Source: CAZDGK01 sp964505035
Lineage (GTDB): Bacteria > Patescibacteriota > Saccharimonadia > UBA4664
DNA: 21,704 nucleotides
Reading direction: 5' to 3'
Assembly (NCBI GenBank): GCA_964505035.1
Contig: CAZDGK010000021.1
Coordinates: 1-21,704 of the forward strand
The translations under genes were made by a program, and so were the position numbers. The notes beneath the pieces were generated by a model. The model had not been told where the DNA came from. It searched no databases and was given only the letters and a program-made list of their open reading frames with translations. This document shows positions 1 to 7,052 of this stretch, piece by piece (the stretch's first letter is position 1; the number at the start of each line of letters is the position of its first letter).

Positions 1-74
1 TCGCTGCACAGAGCCAGGTCGTGCCAGTCTGGGACGACGCCGAGAGAACCCTTGGTCGTACTACCACGGACCAT
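1..74 (-). CDS. Probable second WhiB-like protein, N-terminus only (runs off window)
   Basis: Only the first 24 codons are inside the window. The ATG at 74 follows a strong GGAGGT ribosome binding site 7 nt upstream and sits about 35 nt below a TATAAT box, so this is a real start. The visible peptide ends in the residues PDWHDLALCS. A Trp followed a few residues later by an Ala/Leu-Cys pair is how WhiB-family Fe-S proteins begin: the first cluster cysteine lies in a W-x(3-5)-A-x-C context before an acidic residue. The upstream neighbour (164-964) is a clear WhiB homologue, which supports a tandem pair. The other three cysteines and the GVWGG motif would lie outside the window, so the family call is an inference from about ten residues. 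Confidence 0.5.
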   Translation of the reverse strand, partial: MVRGSTTKGSLGVVPDWHDLALCS

Positions 75-114
75 CGTATGAACCTCCAAGCTCAAACGTG
101 GGATGGTTGGTGGC

Positions 115-120
115 ATTATA
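115..120 (-). promoter_or_regulatory. -10 box of promoter for the truncated gene at 1-74
   Basis: A perfect TATAAT on the minus strand lies just beyond the terminator of the upstream whiB-like gene. It gives a predicted start near 108 and a leader of about 34 nt containing a GGAGGT ribosome binding site. No good -35 was found, because the upstream sequence is the terminator hairpin itself. Confidence 0.55.
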
Positions 121-124
121 CACC

Positions 125-159
125 ATAAAACATGGCCTCGCCGCAAGTGCGACGAGGCC
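125..159 (-). terminator. Rho-independent terminator of the whiB-like gene
   Basis: An 11-bp stem (GGCCTCGTCGC pairing with GCGGCGAGGCC, one T-G wobble) with a 4-nt loop is followed on the minus strand by ATGTTTTAT. It starts a few bases after the whiB-like stop codon. Confidence 0.85.
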
Positions 160-163
160 AATG

Positions 164-964
164 CTAGGCGGCCGGTCCAGCTGAGTGTGACTCTGACTGC
201 TGGGTTGCCTGGCGGTCCGCTGAGCTGCCCCGAAGCACGTCCAGCCGCTCCTGCCAGAATTCCTTGGCGGTTGGGCTTGGCGCGTGCTCGAGTGCGTACT
301 GAGCGTTGCTGATCGCCCGCTGATGCGCGGCGTCGTTGGCTCTGCCGGTTGCGGCCGGTGGTGTGACCGGACGCAGTGGAATAACCGGTGCCAGTGGTGC
401 AGATTCCGCCCTGGTCTGGGCAGCCGGGATTGGCGGCTGTTGGGCGGCGGCTGGCTGCTGAGCAGCCTGACGCTGTCGCCGCTCGGTCCAGGGATTAGCT
501 GATTGGCTAATCGGTCTGACAGTTCGGGCGGCCTGATTGGCCGGCGCCGTGGGCACTGGTGGAGGCGGAGCGGTCTTTGGCGGATCAACGTGCTCAGCTA
601 CCCGAATAACTGCCGGGCGCCGGTCGTGTGGCTCGCTTGGCAAATCCAGCCGAGCGGCCGGGGCGAGTTCGTGCCTAGCGGCTTCTTGCCGCTGGGTCTG
701 ACTGGCCTGAATGGCTGGTTCGAATACCTGGCGCCAGGACGTGACTTTGGGGTGCCGCTTCAGCAAAGCGCGGCGCTCCCGTTCGGTCATGCCACCCCAG
801 ACACCCCACTCGGTGCGGTTGTCGAGGGCGTCTGCTAGGCACTCGTGGCGAACTGGGCATGGTCGGCAAATGCGCTTGGCCTTGTTCTGTTCCGCGCCTT
901 CAACGAAGAGCGCGTCAGGATCGCCGCCGAGACAGGCTGCCAGACTTGGCCAATCGCTGGCCAT
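164..964 (-). CDS. WhiB-family Fe-S transcriptional regulator with a long disordered C-terminal tail
   Basis: The product is 266 aa. The first ~75 residues form a WhiB domain: Cys11, Cys33, Cys36 and Cys42 (C-x21-C-x2-C-x5-C) match the four ligands of the [4Fe-4S] cluster. Residues 54-58 are the GVWGG turn, followed by TERERRALLKR, the basic segment expected to contact DNA or the sigma factor. Known WhiB proteins are redox- or NO-sensitive partners of the primary sigma factor and are typical of Actinobacteria and their phages. Residues ~80-266 are unusual: low complexity, rich in Ala, Pro and Gln, ending in a helix-like segment (QRAISNAQYALEHA). Most WhiB proteins are about 80-130 aa. The ATG at 964 has an AGGGAG ribosome binding site and its own promoter and terminator. 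Family call is sure; target and ligand state are unknown. Confidence 0.9.
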   Translation of the reverse strand: MASDWPSLAACLGGDPDALFVEGAEQNKAKRICRPCPVRHECLADALDNRTEWGVWGGMTERERRALLKRHPKVTSWRQVFEPAIQASQTQRQEAARHELAPAARLDLPSEPHDRRPAVIRVAEHVDPPKTAPPPPVPTAPANQAARTVRPISQSANPWTERRQRQAAQQPAAAQQPPIPAAQTRAESAPLAPVIPLRPVTPPAATGRANDAAHQRAISNAQYALEHAPSPTAKEFWQERLDVLRGSSADRQATQQSESHSAGPAA

Positions 965-990
965 AGCCGGACTCCCTTCATGTGTTGAGG

Positions 991-1026
991 TACTCCGAGT
1001 ATCTAGCTCGGATTAACGGTATTATA
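991..1026 (-). promoter_or_regulatory. whiB-like promoter and possible operator
   Basis: TATAAT (minus strand, 1026 to 1021) lies in the tail of the rpsI terminator and predicts a start near 1014 and a leader of about 50 nt. Just downstream are the inverted repeats CCGAG-N7-CTCGG (995-1011) and TACTC-C-GAGTA (991-1001). These could be an operator or a 5' hairpin; this role is inferred from symmetry and position only. Confidence 0.5.
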
Positions 1027-1030
1027 AACC

Positions 1031-1055
1031 AACAATCGCCCGTTTGGGCGATTGT
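1031..1055 (-). terminator. Terminator of the infA-rpsI block
   Basis: A perfect 10-bp stem (ACAATCGCCC / GGGCGATTGT) with a 4-nt loop sits 17 nt after the rpsI stop. The T-tract is short (TGGTTTAT), so termination may be partial, allowing some read-through into the whiB-like gene. Confidence 0.7.
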
Positions 1056-1071
1056 CTGATTGGTAATTGGT

Positions 1072-1470
1072 CTAGCGCTTGGAGAACTGAGGCGCCTTGC
1101 GAGCCTTCTTGAGACCAGGCTTCTTGCGCTCCTTCTCGCGCGGGTCGCGGGTAAGCAGACCAGCTTTCTTGAGAGTGGGGCGCAGGTCTTCGGCCATGAC
1201 ATTGAGGGCGCGGGCGATCGCCAGACTGGCGGCGTCGGCTTGGCCGCGCTTGCCGCCGCCACTGACGTGTAGGCTAATGCGCAGCTTCTGCTCCTGGCCA
1301 ACCAGTTTGACGGGCTTTTCGACGAGAGCCACCAATGAGTCGTTGTTGAAGTAATCAGCCACAGGCTTGTCGTTGACCACGACCTCGCCCTTGCCCGGCA
1401 GTAGCCGAACGGTGGCGATAGCTTCCTTGCGGCGGCCACGGCCGTAGTGGTAGTGAGGGGTTTCAGCCAT
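1072..1470 (-). CDS. rpsI: 30S ribosomal protein S9 (uS9)
   Basis: The product is 132 aa, the normal length for S9, a protein of the 30S head whose C-terminal tail reaches the P-site tRNA. The N-terminus (HYHYGRGRRKEAIATVRL) has the family's GRRKEAxAxVRL motif. The centre contains the Gly-rich GGGKRGQADA segment, and the chain ends in the conserved KAPQFSKR, whose final Lys-Arg contacts the tRNA anticodon arm in known ribosomes. The start ATG overlaps the rplM stop (TAATG), indicating translational coupling. It is the last gene of the alpha block. Confidence 0.97.
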   Translation of the reverse strand: MAETPHYHYGRGRRKEAIATVRLLPGKGEVVVNDKPVADYFNNDSLVALVEKPVKLVGQEQKLRISLHVSGGGKRGQADAASLAIARALNVMAEDLRPTLKKAGLLTRDPREKERKKPGLKKARKAPQFSKR

Positions 1471-1904
1471 TATTTGCCTCCTAGGGGCTTAGGTGTCTGA
1501 GCGGCGTGCGGGTGCTCGCTACCAGCATAGACCTTGAGCCGGGCCATGCGGTCGTCGTGCAGGCGGTTTTTGGGTAGCATACCGGCCACGGCGTGCTGGA
1601 TGACCTGGGTAGGGTTACGCTGCAGCAGGTCGCCGAGCGTAGTGTCCTTGATGCCGCCGGGGTAGCCGGAGTGGTGGTAGTAGTGCTTGGTCTCGAGCTT
1701 GTTGCCGGTTACGGCTATCTGGGCAGCGTTGATGACGATGATATTGTCGCCGCCATCGACGTGGGCACTGAAGCCCGGCTTGTGCTTGCCGAGCAGCACG
1801 GTGGCAATGGTGGTAGCCAGGCGGCCGAGTGTTTGGCCACTGGCGTCGACCACGTACCAGTCGTGAGTCAGTTCGCTAGCTTTGGGTGAATAGGTCTTCA
1901 TCAT
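1470..1904 (-). CDS. rplM: 50S ribosomal protein L13 (uL13)
   Basis: The product is 144 aa, typical of L13, an early-assembly 50S protein. The N-terminal part reads DWYVVDASGQTLGRLAT, the family signature; the middle has NAAQIAVTGNK and the HHSGYPGG turn, and the C-terminal part has KVYAGSEHPHAAQTPKPL. Two ATG codons in tandem open the gene; the first overlaps the rplQ TGA (ATGA) and the second is equally plausible. The rplM-rpsI pair is near universal and here is fused directly to rplQ with no truA between. Confidence 0.97.
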   Translation of the reverse strand: MMKTYSPKASELTHDWYVVDASGQTLGRLATTIATVLLGKHKPGFSAHVDGGDNIIVINAAQIAVTGNKLETKHYYHHSGYPGGIKDTTLGDLLQRNPTQVIQHAVAGMLPKNRLHDDRMARLKVYAGSEHPHAAQTPKPLGGK

Positions 1905-2371
1905 ACGGTTGCCTCGGCCTTCACAGTGTCTGCTTGGGCTGCTTTCTGATCTGCTTTCTTGGTGACGGTCTTGGTGGCGGCTTTGGTCGCCGGCTGGTCG
2001 GCTAGCTTGGCGCCATCGAGCACCAGGCTCAGGCGAGCCATCGGCGCGTTGTCGCCGCGACGGTTCTCGAGCTTGATAATGCGAGTGTAGCCACCCTGGC
2101 GGCCAGCAAAGGCCGGGGTGAGCTCCTGGAGGAGCTTCTGAACGGCATTCTCGGTGAGTAGCTGGCGGCGCAAGGACCGACCACTGGCCAGCGTGCCCTG
2201 CTTGGCATAGGTGACCAGCCGCTCAAAGCGGGGCGCGACTTCCTTGGCCTTGGCCTCGGTAGTCGTAATAGCCTCGTGCAGGACCAGCGAGGTCAGCTGG
2301 CCGCGGATGAGCGCCCGGCGGGGACCGGCCTCGAGCTGCAGCTTACGACCCTGGTATCCGTGACGATGCAT
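1901..2371 (-). CDS. rplQ: 50S ribosomal protein L17 (bL17) with a Lys/Ala-rich tail
   Basis: The start is placed at the ATG at 2371 because the peptide then begins MHRHGYQGRKLQLEAGPRRA, the canonical L17 opening, and follows the rpoA stop by 1 nt. The 156-aa product has the LVLHEAITTTEAKAKEVAP and GGYTRIIKLENRRGDNAPMA segments of the family. L17 binds near the peptide exit tunnel of the 50S subunit. The last ~35 residues (after LVLDGAKL) are Lys/Ala/Thr-rich and low complexity, an extension beyond the usual ~115-125 aa core. Confidence 0.97.
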   Translation of the reverse strand: MHRHGYQGRKLQLEAGPRRALIRGQLTSLVLHEAITTTEAKAKEVAPRFERLVTYAKQGTLASGRSLRRQLLTENAVQKLLQELTPAFAGRQGGYTRIIKLENRRGDNAPMARLSLVLDGAKLADQPATKAATKTVTKKADQKAAQADTVKAEATV

Positions 2372-2372
2372 G

Positions 2373-3308
2373 TTACTCCTCCCCCTCCGGCGCAAACCCT
2401 AGCTCAGCAACCTTCTCTTTGACTTCGTCATAAGCCTTGGTGCCAAAGCCCTTGAGCTCGCGCAGTTCGGCGTCGGACAGCTTGAGCAGGTCCTTGACGG
2501 TCTTGATGTCGTTATTGATGAGCGCGTTGGTGGTGCGCGGTGACAGGTTAATTTCTTCGATGTTGATCTTGGCGGCGCCAGCTTCGGCGCGGTCTTCGGC
2601 CGGCTCGGCAGCGGCTGTGCTGACCGGGTTACCAGTGAGGACTTGGAAGTGCTCTACCAGGACTTCGGCGGCTTGGCGCAGGGCGTCGTGTGGCGTGATG
2701 GTGCCGTCGGTCTCAATCTCCATGACCAAACGGTCGAGGTCAGTCATTTGACCGACACGGGTGTTCTCGACAGAGTAGCGCACCCGGGCGACTGGCGAGT
2801 AGAGCGCGTCGACGGCGATCATGCCGACTTCGAGCTTCTCGGCCTCGCGGTGCTCGACGGGCACGTAGCCACGACCCTTCTCGACCTTGATCTCCATGCC
2901 CAGCTTGACCTTGTCGTTGTCGAGCGTGGCGATGACTTGGTCGGGGTTGACGATCTCGACGTCTGAGGTGGTCTTGATAGCAGCAGCAGTGACCGGGCCA
3001 CGACCACTGTGGGTGAGCATCAGGAACTGCGGCTCGTCTGAGTAGACACGGAAGCGCAGCTTCTTGAGGTTAAGAATAATTTCAACTACGTCTTCTTTGA
3101 CGCCGTTGATGGTCGAGAACTCGTGCGCCACGCTGTCGATCTTGACGGCAGTGACGGCAGCGCCGCCTAGGCTGGACAGGATGACGCGGCGCAGGCTGTT
3201 GCCCAGCGTCATGCCGTAGCCAGAATACAGCGGTTCGATGGCAAACGTGGCTTTGTTGCCTTCTTCGTGAACCGGCTTAAGCTCCGGAAGCTGAATGGGG
3301 TGTAACAC
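2373..3308 (-). CDS. rpoA: DNA-directed RNA polymerase subunit alpha
   Basis: The product is 311 aa, close to the usual 310-330. The alpha N-terminal domain (~1-235) dimerises and holds beta and beta'; it shows EPLYSGYGMTLGNSLRRVLL-type sequence early, SINGVKEDVVEIILNLK-like sequence around 70-85, and the EIETDGTITPHDALRQAAEV segment. After a linker, the C-terminal domain (~247-311) has the helix-hairpin-helix motif (LLKLSDAELRELKGFGTKAYDEVKEKV) that binds UP elements and activators. A GTG start with an AGGAGA-type ribosome binding site is used. In this window it is also the obvious subunit context for a WhiB partner acting on RNA polymerase. Confidence 0.97.
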   Translation of the reverse strand: MLHPIQLPELKPVHEEGNKATFAIEPLYSGYGMTLGNSLRRVILSSLGGAAVTAVKIDSVAHEFSTINGVKEDVVEIILNLKKLRFRVYSDEPQFLMLTHSGRGPVTAAAIKTTSDVEIVNPDQVIATLDNDKVKLGMEIKVEKGRGYVPVEHREAEKLEVGMIAVDALYSPVARVRYSVENTRVGQMTDLDRLVMEIETDGTITPHDALRQAAEVLVEHFQVLTGNPVSTAAAEPAEDRAEAGAAKINIEEINLSPRTTNALINNDIKTVKDLLKLSDAELRELKGFGTKAYDEVKEKVAELGFAPEGEE

Positions 3309-3324
3309 GGTGGTCGTCCTCTCC

Positions 3325-3942
3325 TTACCTTGAGTAAAACTCGATGATTAATTGCTCTTGGATTTCTTCGTTGACATCTTCACGTACGGGCAGGCCAGTC
3401 ACCTTGACGGTGTGCTTCTTGGGGTCAAAGGTGAGCCAGCGCAGGGCGGCTTGGTTGCCAGACAACTGGTCGAGAGCGATCTTGAAGTAGGCATTGGCCG
3501 CGCTCTTGGGGCGGATCTGAACTTCGTCGCCGGGCTTGAGCAGAATAGACGGGATATCGACACGCCGGCCGCCGAGGTTGAAGTGACCGTGGGTGACCAG
3601 CTGGCGAGCAGCTTGGCGGGAGGGAGCTAGGCCCAAACGGTAAACCGCGTTGTCTAGGCGCTGCTCAAGCAATTGCAGTAGGATATCGCCGGTGTTGCCC
3701 TGGCGGCGCGAGGCCTCGGCTACCGTCTTGGCAAACTGCTTCTCGAGCAGGCCATACATGCGCTTGACCTTTTGCTTCTCGCGCAGCTGAATGGCGTACT
3801 GAGTCGGCTTGGCGCGGCCGGAGTTGGGGCCGTGTTGACCGGGGCCGTAGGGGCGCTTAGCCATGCCCTTGATGGCTTTGGGGTGTAGCGCGGTCTTTTC
3901 GCGGCGCGAGCGCTTGAGGATGGGGGTAGTATCGCGGGCCAT
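3325..3942 (-). CDS. rpsD: 30S ribosomal protein S4 (uS4)
   Basis: The product is 205 aa, a standard size for S4, the 16S rRNA 5'-domain assembly initiator. The RNA-binding S4 domain reads RLDNAVYRLGLAPSRQAARQLVTHGHF with VDIPS and LKPGD following. No cysteine is present, so this is the zinc-free form. The end, QEQLIIEFYSR, is the conserved S4 terminus. It lies between rpsK and rpoA, the order of the alpha operon in which S4 is the translational repressor in E. coli; whether that holds here is not shown by the sequence. Confidence 0.97.
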   Translation of the reverse strand: MARDTTPILKRSRREKTALHPKAIKGMAKRPYGPGQHGPNSGRAKPTQYAIQLREKQKVKRMYGLLEKQFAKTVAEASRRQGNTGDILLQLLEQRLDNAVYRLGLAPSRQAARQLVTHGHFNLGGRRVDIPSILLKPGDEVQIRPKSAANAYFKIALDQLSGNQAALRWLTFDPKKHTVKVTGLPVREDVNEEIQEQLIIEFYSR

Positions 3943-3943
3943 G

Positions 3944-4345
3944 TTAGACTCTCCGTGCCTTACGCGGGCGGCAACCGTTGTGTGGCGTACCCGTGGTGTC
4001 TCTAATGCTATTGACGACGATGCCGGCGGTCATGAGCGCACGAATGGCCGACTCGCGACCGGAACCAACACCGCGGACCAAAACATCGACCCGGGCCAAG
4101 CCATAATCCTTGGCGGCGGCAGCGGCGCGCTCGGCGGCCGTCTGAGCGGCGTAGGGTGTGCTCTTGCGTGAGCCCTTGAAGCCAGCCGAGCCGGCGCTAG
4201 AAGATGACAGAAGGTTGCCACGCTCGTCCGTAAACGACACGATAGTGTTGTTGAACGTGGCTTGCACGTGCATTTGGCCAACAGCCACCGTCCGCTTGAT
4301 CTTGCGGCGGCGAGTGGCGGAAGTTTTAGGAGTTGTCTGTGCCAT
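3944..4345 (-). CDS. rpsK: 30S ribosomal protein S11 (uS11)
   Basis: The product is 133 aa. After a basic N-terminus the S11 core appears: VQATFNNTIVSFTDERGN, the GFKGSRKSTPYAAQTAAE segment, VDVLVRGVGSGRESAIRAL, and the terminal DTTGTPHNGCRPRKARRV. S11 sits on the 30S platform next to S18 and S7 and helps form the E site. The stop codon is followed 1 nt later by the rpsD start. Confidence 0.97.
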   Translation of the reverse strand: MAQTTPKTSATRRRKIKRTVAVGQMHVQATFNNTIVSFTDERGNLLSSSSAGSAGFKGSRKSTPYAAQTAAERAAAAAKDYGLARVDVLVRGVGSGRESAIRALMTAGIVVNSIRDTTGTPHNGCRPRKARRV

Positions 4346-4367
4346 GTGTTACCTGCTAAGTCCCGTT

Positions 4368-4754
4368 TTAAGTCTTTGCTGATGCCTTCTTGCGACCGGA
4401 GCCCATGGTGACCTTCTTGCCGCGCTTGGTGCGGGCGTTGGTCTTGGTGCGCTGGCCGTGGACGGGCAAATTGGCTTTGTGGCGGAGGCCACGGTAGGAG
4501 TTGATCTCCTTGAGCCGCTTGATGTTGAGGCTAACTTGACGCTGCAGGTCGCCCTCGACTTGCAGGTTTTTGTCGATGTATTCACGGAGCTTGGCCATAT
4601 CGGCCTCGACCATGTCCTTGACGCGAGTGTCGGGGCTGATGCCCGTGGCGCCAAGAATCTTCTGGCTAGTAGTAAGACCAATGCCATAGACGTAGGTCAG
4701 AGCGACCTCAATCCGCTTGGCGTCGGGGATATTAACTCCTGCAATACGTGCCAT
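4368..4754 (-). CDS. rpsM: 30S ribosomal protein S13 (uS13)
   Basis: The product is 128 aa. It begins MARIAGVNIPDAKRIEVALT, continues with YGIGLTTSQKIL (helix-hairpin-helix-like) and contains the RGLRHKANLPVHGQRTKTNARTKRG motif near the end, all diagnostic of S13. S13 forms the head-to-50S bridge with L5 and contacts P-site tRNA through its tail. The ATG overlaps the rpmJ TAA (TAATG). Confidence 0.97.
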   Translation of the reverse strand: MARIAGVNIPDAKRIEVALTYVYGIGLTTSQKILGATGISPDTRVKDMVEADMAKLREYIDKNLQVEGDLQRQVSLNIKRLKEINSYRGLRHKANLPVHGQRTKTNARTKRGKKVTMGSGRKKASAKT

Positions 4755-4870
4755 TAACCCTGCCTCTGCTTATGACGAGGTTTGACCGGGCACGTAACGA
4801 TGACCACACCTTCGCGGCGGCTCACCCGGCAACGGTCGCAAATTTTCTTAACGCTTGCGCGAACCTTCAC
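4754..4870 (-). CDS. rpmJ: 50S ribosomal protein L36 (bL36), zinc-ribbon form
   Basis: A 38-aa product starting at a GTG at 4870, with AGAGGA ribosome binding site upstream. The peptide opens MKVRASVKKICDRC and ends CPVKPRHKQRQG, an unmistakable L36. Cys11, Cys14, Cys27 and His33 form the C-x2-C-x12-C-x5-H zinc site. It is wedged between infA and rpsM, the usual place for rpmJ. The stop overlaps the start of rpsM by one base. Confidence 0.96.
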   Translation of the reverse strand: MKVRASVKKICDRCRVSRREGVVIVTCPVKPRHKQRQG

Positions 4871-4890
4871 GTGTCGTTCCTCTGTCTTGG

Positions 4891-5124
4891 TTACCTATGT
4901 CTGTACGTGATACGGCCTTTGGTAAGGTCGTAAGGTGTCATTTCGAGCACGACGCGGTCGCCGGGAATGATGCGAATGTAGTGCATCCGCATTTTGCCGG
5001 AGATATGAGCCAGTACAACGTGGCCGTTTTCTAGTTCGACCCGAAACAAAGCATTGGGCAGAGTCTCGATGACGGTGCCCTCCAGCTCGATTACTTCCTT
5101 TGTACTCTTCTTGGCTTCTGACAT
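4891..5124 (-). CDS. infA: Translation initiation factor IF-1
   Basis: The product is 77 aa, slightly longer than the usual ~72 because of a Lys/Ser/Thr-rich N-terminus (MSEAKKSTKE). The OB fold is clear: ELEGTVIETLPNALFRVELENG, then HISGKMRMHYIRIIPGDRV and the end LTKGRITYRHR. IF-1 binds the A site of the 30S subunit during initiation. The gene starts the alpha block, 80 nt after secY, directly below its own promoter. No Shine-Dalgarno is visible before the ATG, and the predicted leader is only about 15 nt. Confidence 0.97.
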   Translation of the reverse strand: MSEAKKSTKEVIELEGTVIETLPNALFRVELENGHVVLAHISGKMRMHYIRIIPGDRVVLEMTPYDLTKGRITYRHR

Positions 5125-5145
5125 GTCTAGTGACTACAAGTGTTG

Positions 5146-5174
5146 ATTATAGGTAATGTTGTGGGGATTGTAAA
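5146..5174 (-). promoter_or_regulatory. Internal promoter for infA-rpmJ-rpsM-rpsK-rpsD-rpoA-rplQ-rplM-rpsI
   Basis: On the minus strand TTTACA (5174 to 5169), a 17-nt spacer and TATAAT (5151 to 5146) form a near-consensus primary-sigma promoter. The predicted start is near 5139, about 15 nt before the infA ATG. No terminator hairpin was found after secY, so read-through from the upstream block probably adds to this promoter. Confidence 0.8.
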
Positions 5175-5204
5175 GGCTTTTGTATCTGTTTTTGGAAGTT
5201 TTTT

Positions 5205-6518
5205 TCAATATTGTTCGTATGAGGCTGTTATGGCTTGCGCTTCAAGCTGCTTGAGGGTCTCGATGGCGACGCTGACGACGATGAGGAGGCCAGTACCGCC
5301 AAAGGTGAGGACCTGGCTTTGGGTAAATTGCTGAGCAATAAATGGCAGCACTGCGATCAGGGCTAGGCCTAAGGCACCGGCTAGGGTAATGCGATTGATG
5401 ACCCGGCGCAGGTAGGTGGCCGTCTGCGTGCCAGGCCGGATGCCGGGCACAAAGCCACCTTGTTTCTGGAGGTTTTCGGAAATGTCTTTGGGATTGAACA
5501 CCACTGAGGTGTAGAAGAAAGTAAAGATAACCACTAGCAAGAAGTAGGTGATGGCATAAATAGGATTGGTGGAGGTAAACCAGGTGGTGAGGTGCTGAGC
5601 AGCCGCCGCCACCCACGGGGTCTTGGCGCTGGACAGGAGCTGGCCGAGCATGCCCGGGATGGTCAGGAAGGCCACCGCAAAGATGATGGGGATGACGCCA
5701 GCGGTAATGACCCGCAATGGCAAGTGCGTATCGACGCCAGCATAGACCCGGGTGCCGCGGGTGCGTTTGGCATACGACACGGGAATATTGCGAGTACCTT
5801 CATTGAGCAGGACGACAAAGGCGATGATGGCCAGGGCGGCTATCAGGAAGAAAGCCAGGGTGATGATCTTGCTGGTGTCACCACTGGCAAGCGAGGCAAA
5901 CTGGCCAGCCGCACTGGGGATGCGGGCTACGATACCGCAGAAAATGATGAGCGACACACCGTTGCCGACGCCTTTTTCGGTGATGATTTCGCCCATCCAC
6001 ATCAGGAGCATACTGCCCGCGGTAATAGTGGAAATGAGCAGGATCCATTGGAACAAATTGGGGTGGCCGATTAGGTCGGTGCCGGTGATACGGGTAGAGG
6101 TTTGCTGAATGAGCAGCACCATACCGAAAGCTTCCAGGACGGCGAGCGGTAGCGTCAGCAGCCGGGTGTATTGATTGAGCTTGCGGCGGCCGAGCTCACC
6201 TTCTTTGCTGAGCGCCTCAAAATGCGGCACCACATGGGTGAGGAGCTGCATGATAATCGAGGCGTTAATGTAGGGGCCGACGCTCATCATAATAATAGAG
6301 AAATTGGTGAGCGCGCCGCCGGAGAATAGATCAGCAAAGCCAAGCGCCTGGTTGGACTCAAAGATGGTGCGCAGGAAGTTGGCCAGGGCGGCGTTGTCGG
6401 GTACCGGTACCGGAACATGCGCCAGGAAGCGGAACACAACCAAAATGCCCAAGACCACTAGCACTCGCTTGCGCAGATCAGGTGAACGGTATACCTGCTT
6501 GAGCGTGGCTAGGTTCAT
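5205..6518 (-). CDS. secY: Protein translocase subunit SecY
   Basis: The product is 437 aa, the usual length, with about ten hydrophobic membrane segments. It forms the channel of the Sec translocon with SecE. Recognisable elements are the N-terminal PDLRKRVLVVLGILVVFR, the plug region after segment 1 with the FSGGALTNFSI motif, the GPYINASIIMQLL segment 2, GEIITEKGVGNGVSLIIF in the fourth cytoplasmic region, and the loop KRTRGTRVYAGVDTHLPLRV. The C-terminal GGTGLLIVVSVAIETLKQLEAQ is also typical. It follows rplO as in the spc operon, but adk and map do not follow it. Confidence 0.97.
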   Translation of the reverse strand: MNLATLKQVYRSPDLRKRVLVVLGILVVFRFLAHVPVPVPDNAALANFLRTIFESNQALGFADLFSGGALTNFSIIMMSVGPYINASIIMQLLTHVVPHFEALSKEGELGRRKLNQYTRLLTLPLAVLEAFGMVLLIQQTSTRITGTDLIGHPNLFQWILLISTITAGSMLLMWMGEIITEKGVGNGVSLIIFCGIVARIPSAAGQFASLASGDTSKIITLAFFLIAALAIIAFVVLLNEGTRNIPVSYAKRTRGTRVYAGVDTHLPLRVITAGVIPIIFAVAFLTIPGMLGQLLSSAKTPWVAAAAQHLTTWFTSTNPIYAITYFLLVVIFTFFYTSVVFNPKDISENLQKQGGFVPGIRPGTQTATYLRRVINRITLAGALGLALIAVLPFIAQQFTQSQVLTFGGTGLLIVVSVAIETLKQLEAQAITASYEQY

Positions 6519-6551
6519 GGGCGGTATGGCTCCTTAGTGGATTAGCGGGAT

Positions 6552-7052
6552 CTAGTTGGCGCTGGGTGCGGCGGGGCGGGTGGCTTTCTTGCTGGGAGTA
6601 CGCGGGAGGTCAGCGATTTCTAGTGTACCACCGGCCTTTTCGACAGCGGCCTTGGCGGCAGCGCTGGCGGCCTGGACCTTGATCGTGAGCTTCTTGGTCA
6701 GCTCACCGTGGGCCAGCAGCTTGACGCGCTCATCGGCGTTTTTGACCAGGCCGGCCTTGGCGAGCGCAGCGTTGTCGACGGTGGCGCCGTCCTTGAACGA
6801 ATCGAGGTCGCCCAGATTGACGGGCTGGTTGAGGAAGCGGGACACTGGGCCGTTGCCCTGGCCGCGCTTGTACGGCAGCAGCTTGGCAAGCGGGTTCTGG
6901 CCACCGGCGAAACCGAGGCGAACGCCGCCGCCGGTCCGGGCGTTTTGGCCCTTAGTACCGCGACCGGCAGTTTTGCCCTTGCCAGAGCCGATACCGCGAC
7001 CAACGCGCTTGCGGTTTTGGGTTGAGGTGGAAGTTAGTTCGTGAATTTTCAT
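6552..7052 (-). CDS. rplO: 50S ribosomal protein L15 (uL15)
   Basis: The product is 166 aa. The Gly-rich N-terminus (RKRVGRGIGSGKGKTAGRG, then GQNARTGGGVRLGFAGGQNP) is the L15 extension that penetrates 23S rRNA; the C-terminal half is the globular domain with LVKNADERVKLLAHGELTKKLTI. A basic Pro/Ala/Lys tail (~15 residues) ends the protein. It directly follows rpsE with an 11-nt gap; the rpmD gene that normally lies between them is absent. Confidence 0.97.
   Translation of the reverse strand: MKIHELTSTSTQNRKRVGRGIGSGKGKTAGRGTKGQNARTGGGVRLGFAGGQNPLAKLLPYKRGQGNGPVSRFLNQPVNLGDLDSFKDGATVDNAALAKAGLVKNADERVKLLAHGELTKKLTIKVQAASAAAKAAVEKAGGTLEIADLPRTPSKKATRPAAPSAN

Noticed and set aside
61..588. A 175-codon minus-strand frame overlapping the whiB-like gene
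   Set aside because: Arg/Pro-rich out-of-frame shadow that would read through the whiB terminator; no motif.
5592..6074. A 160-codon plus-strand open frame inside secY
   Set aside because: Antisense to a certain secY, with low-complexity Asp/Gly composition and no ribosome binding site.
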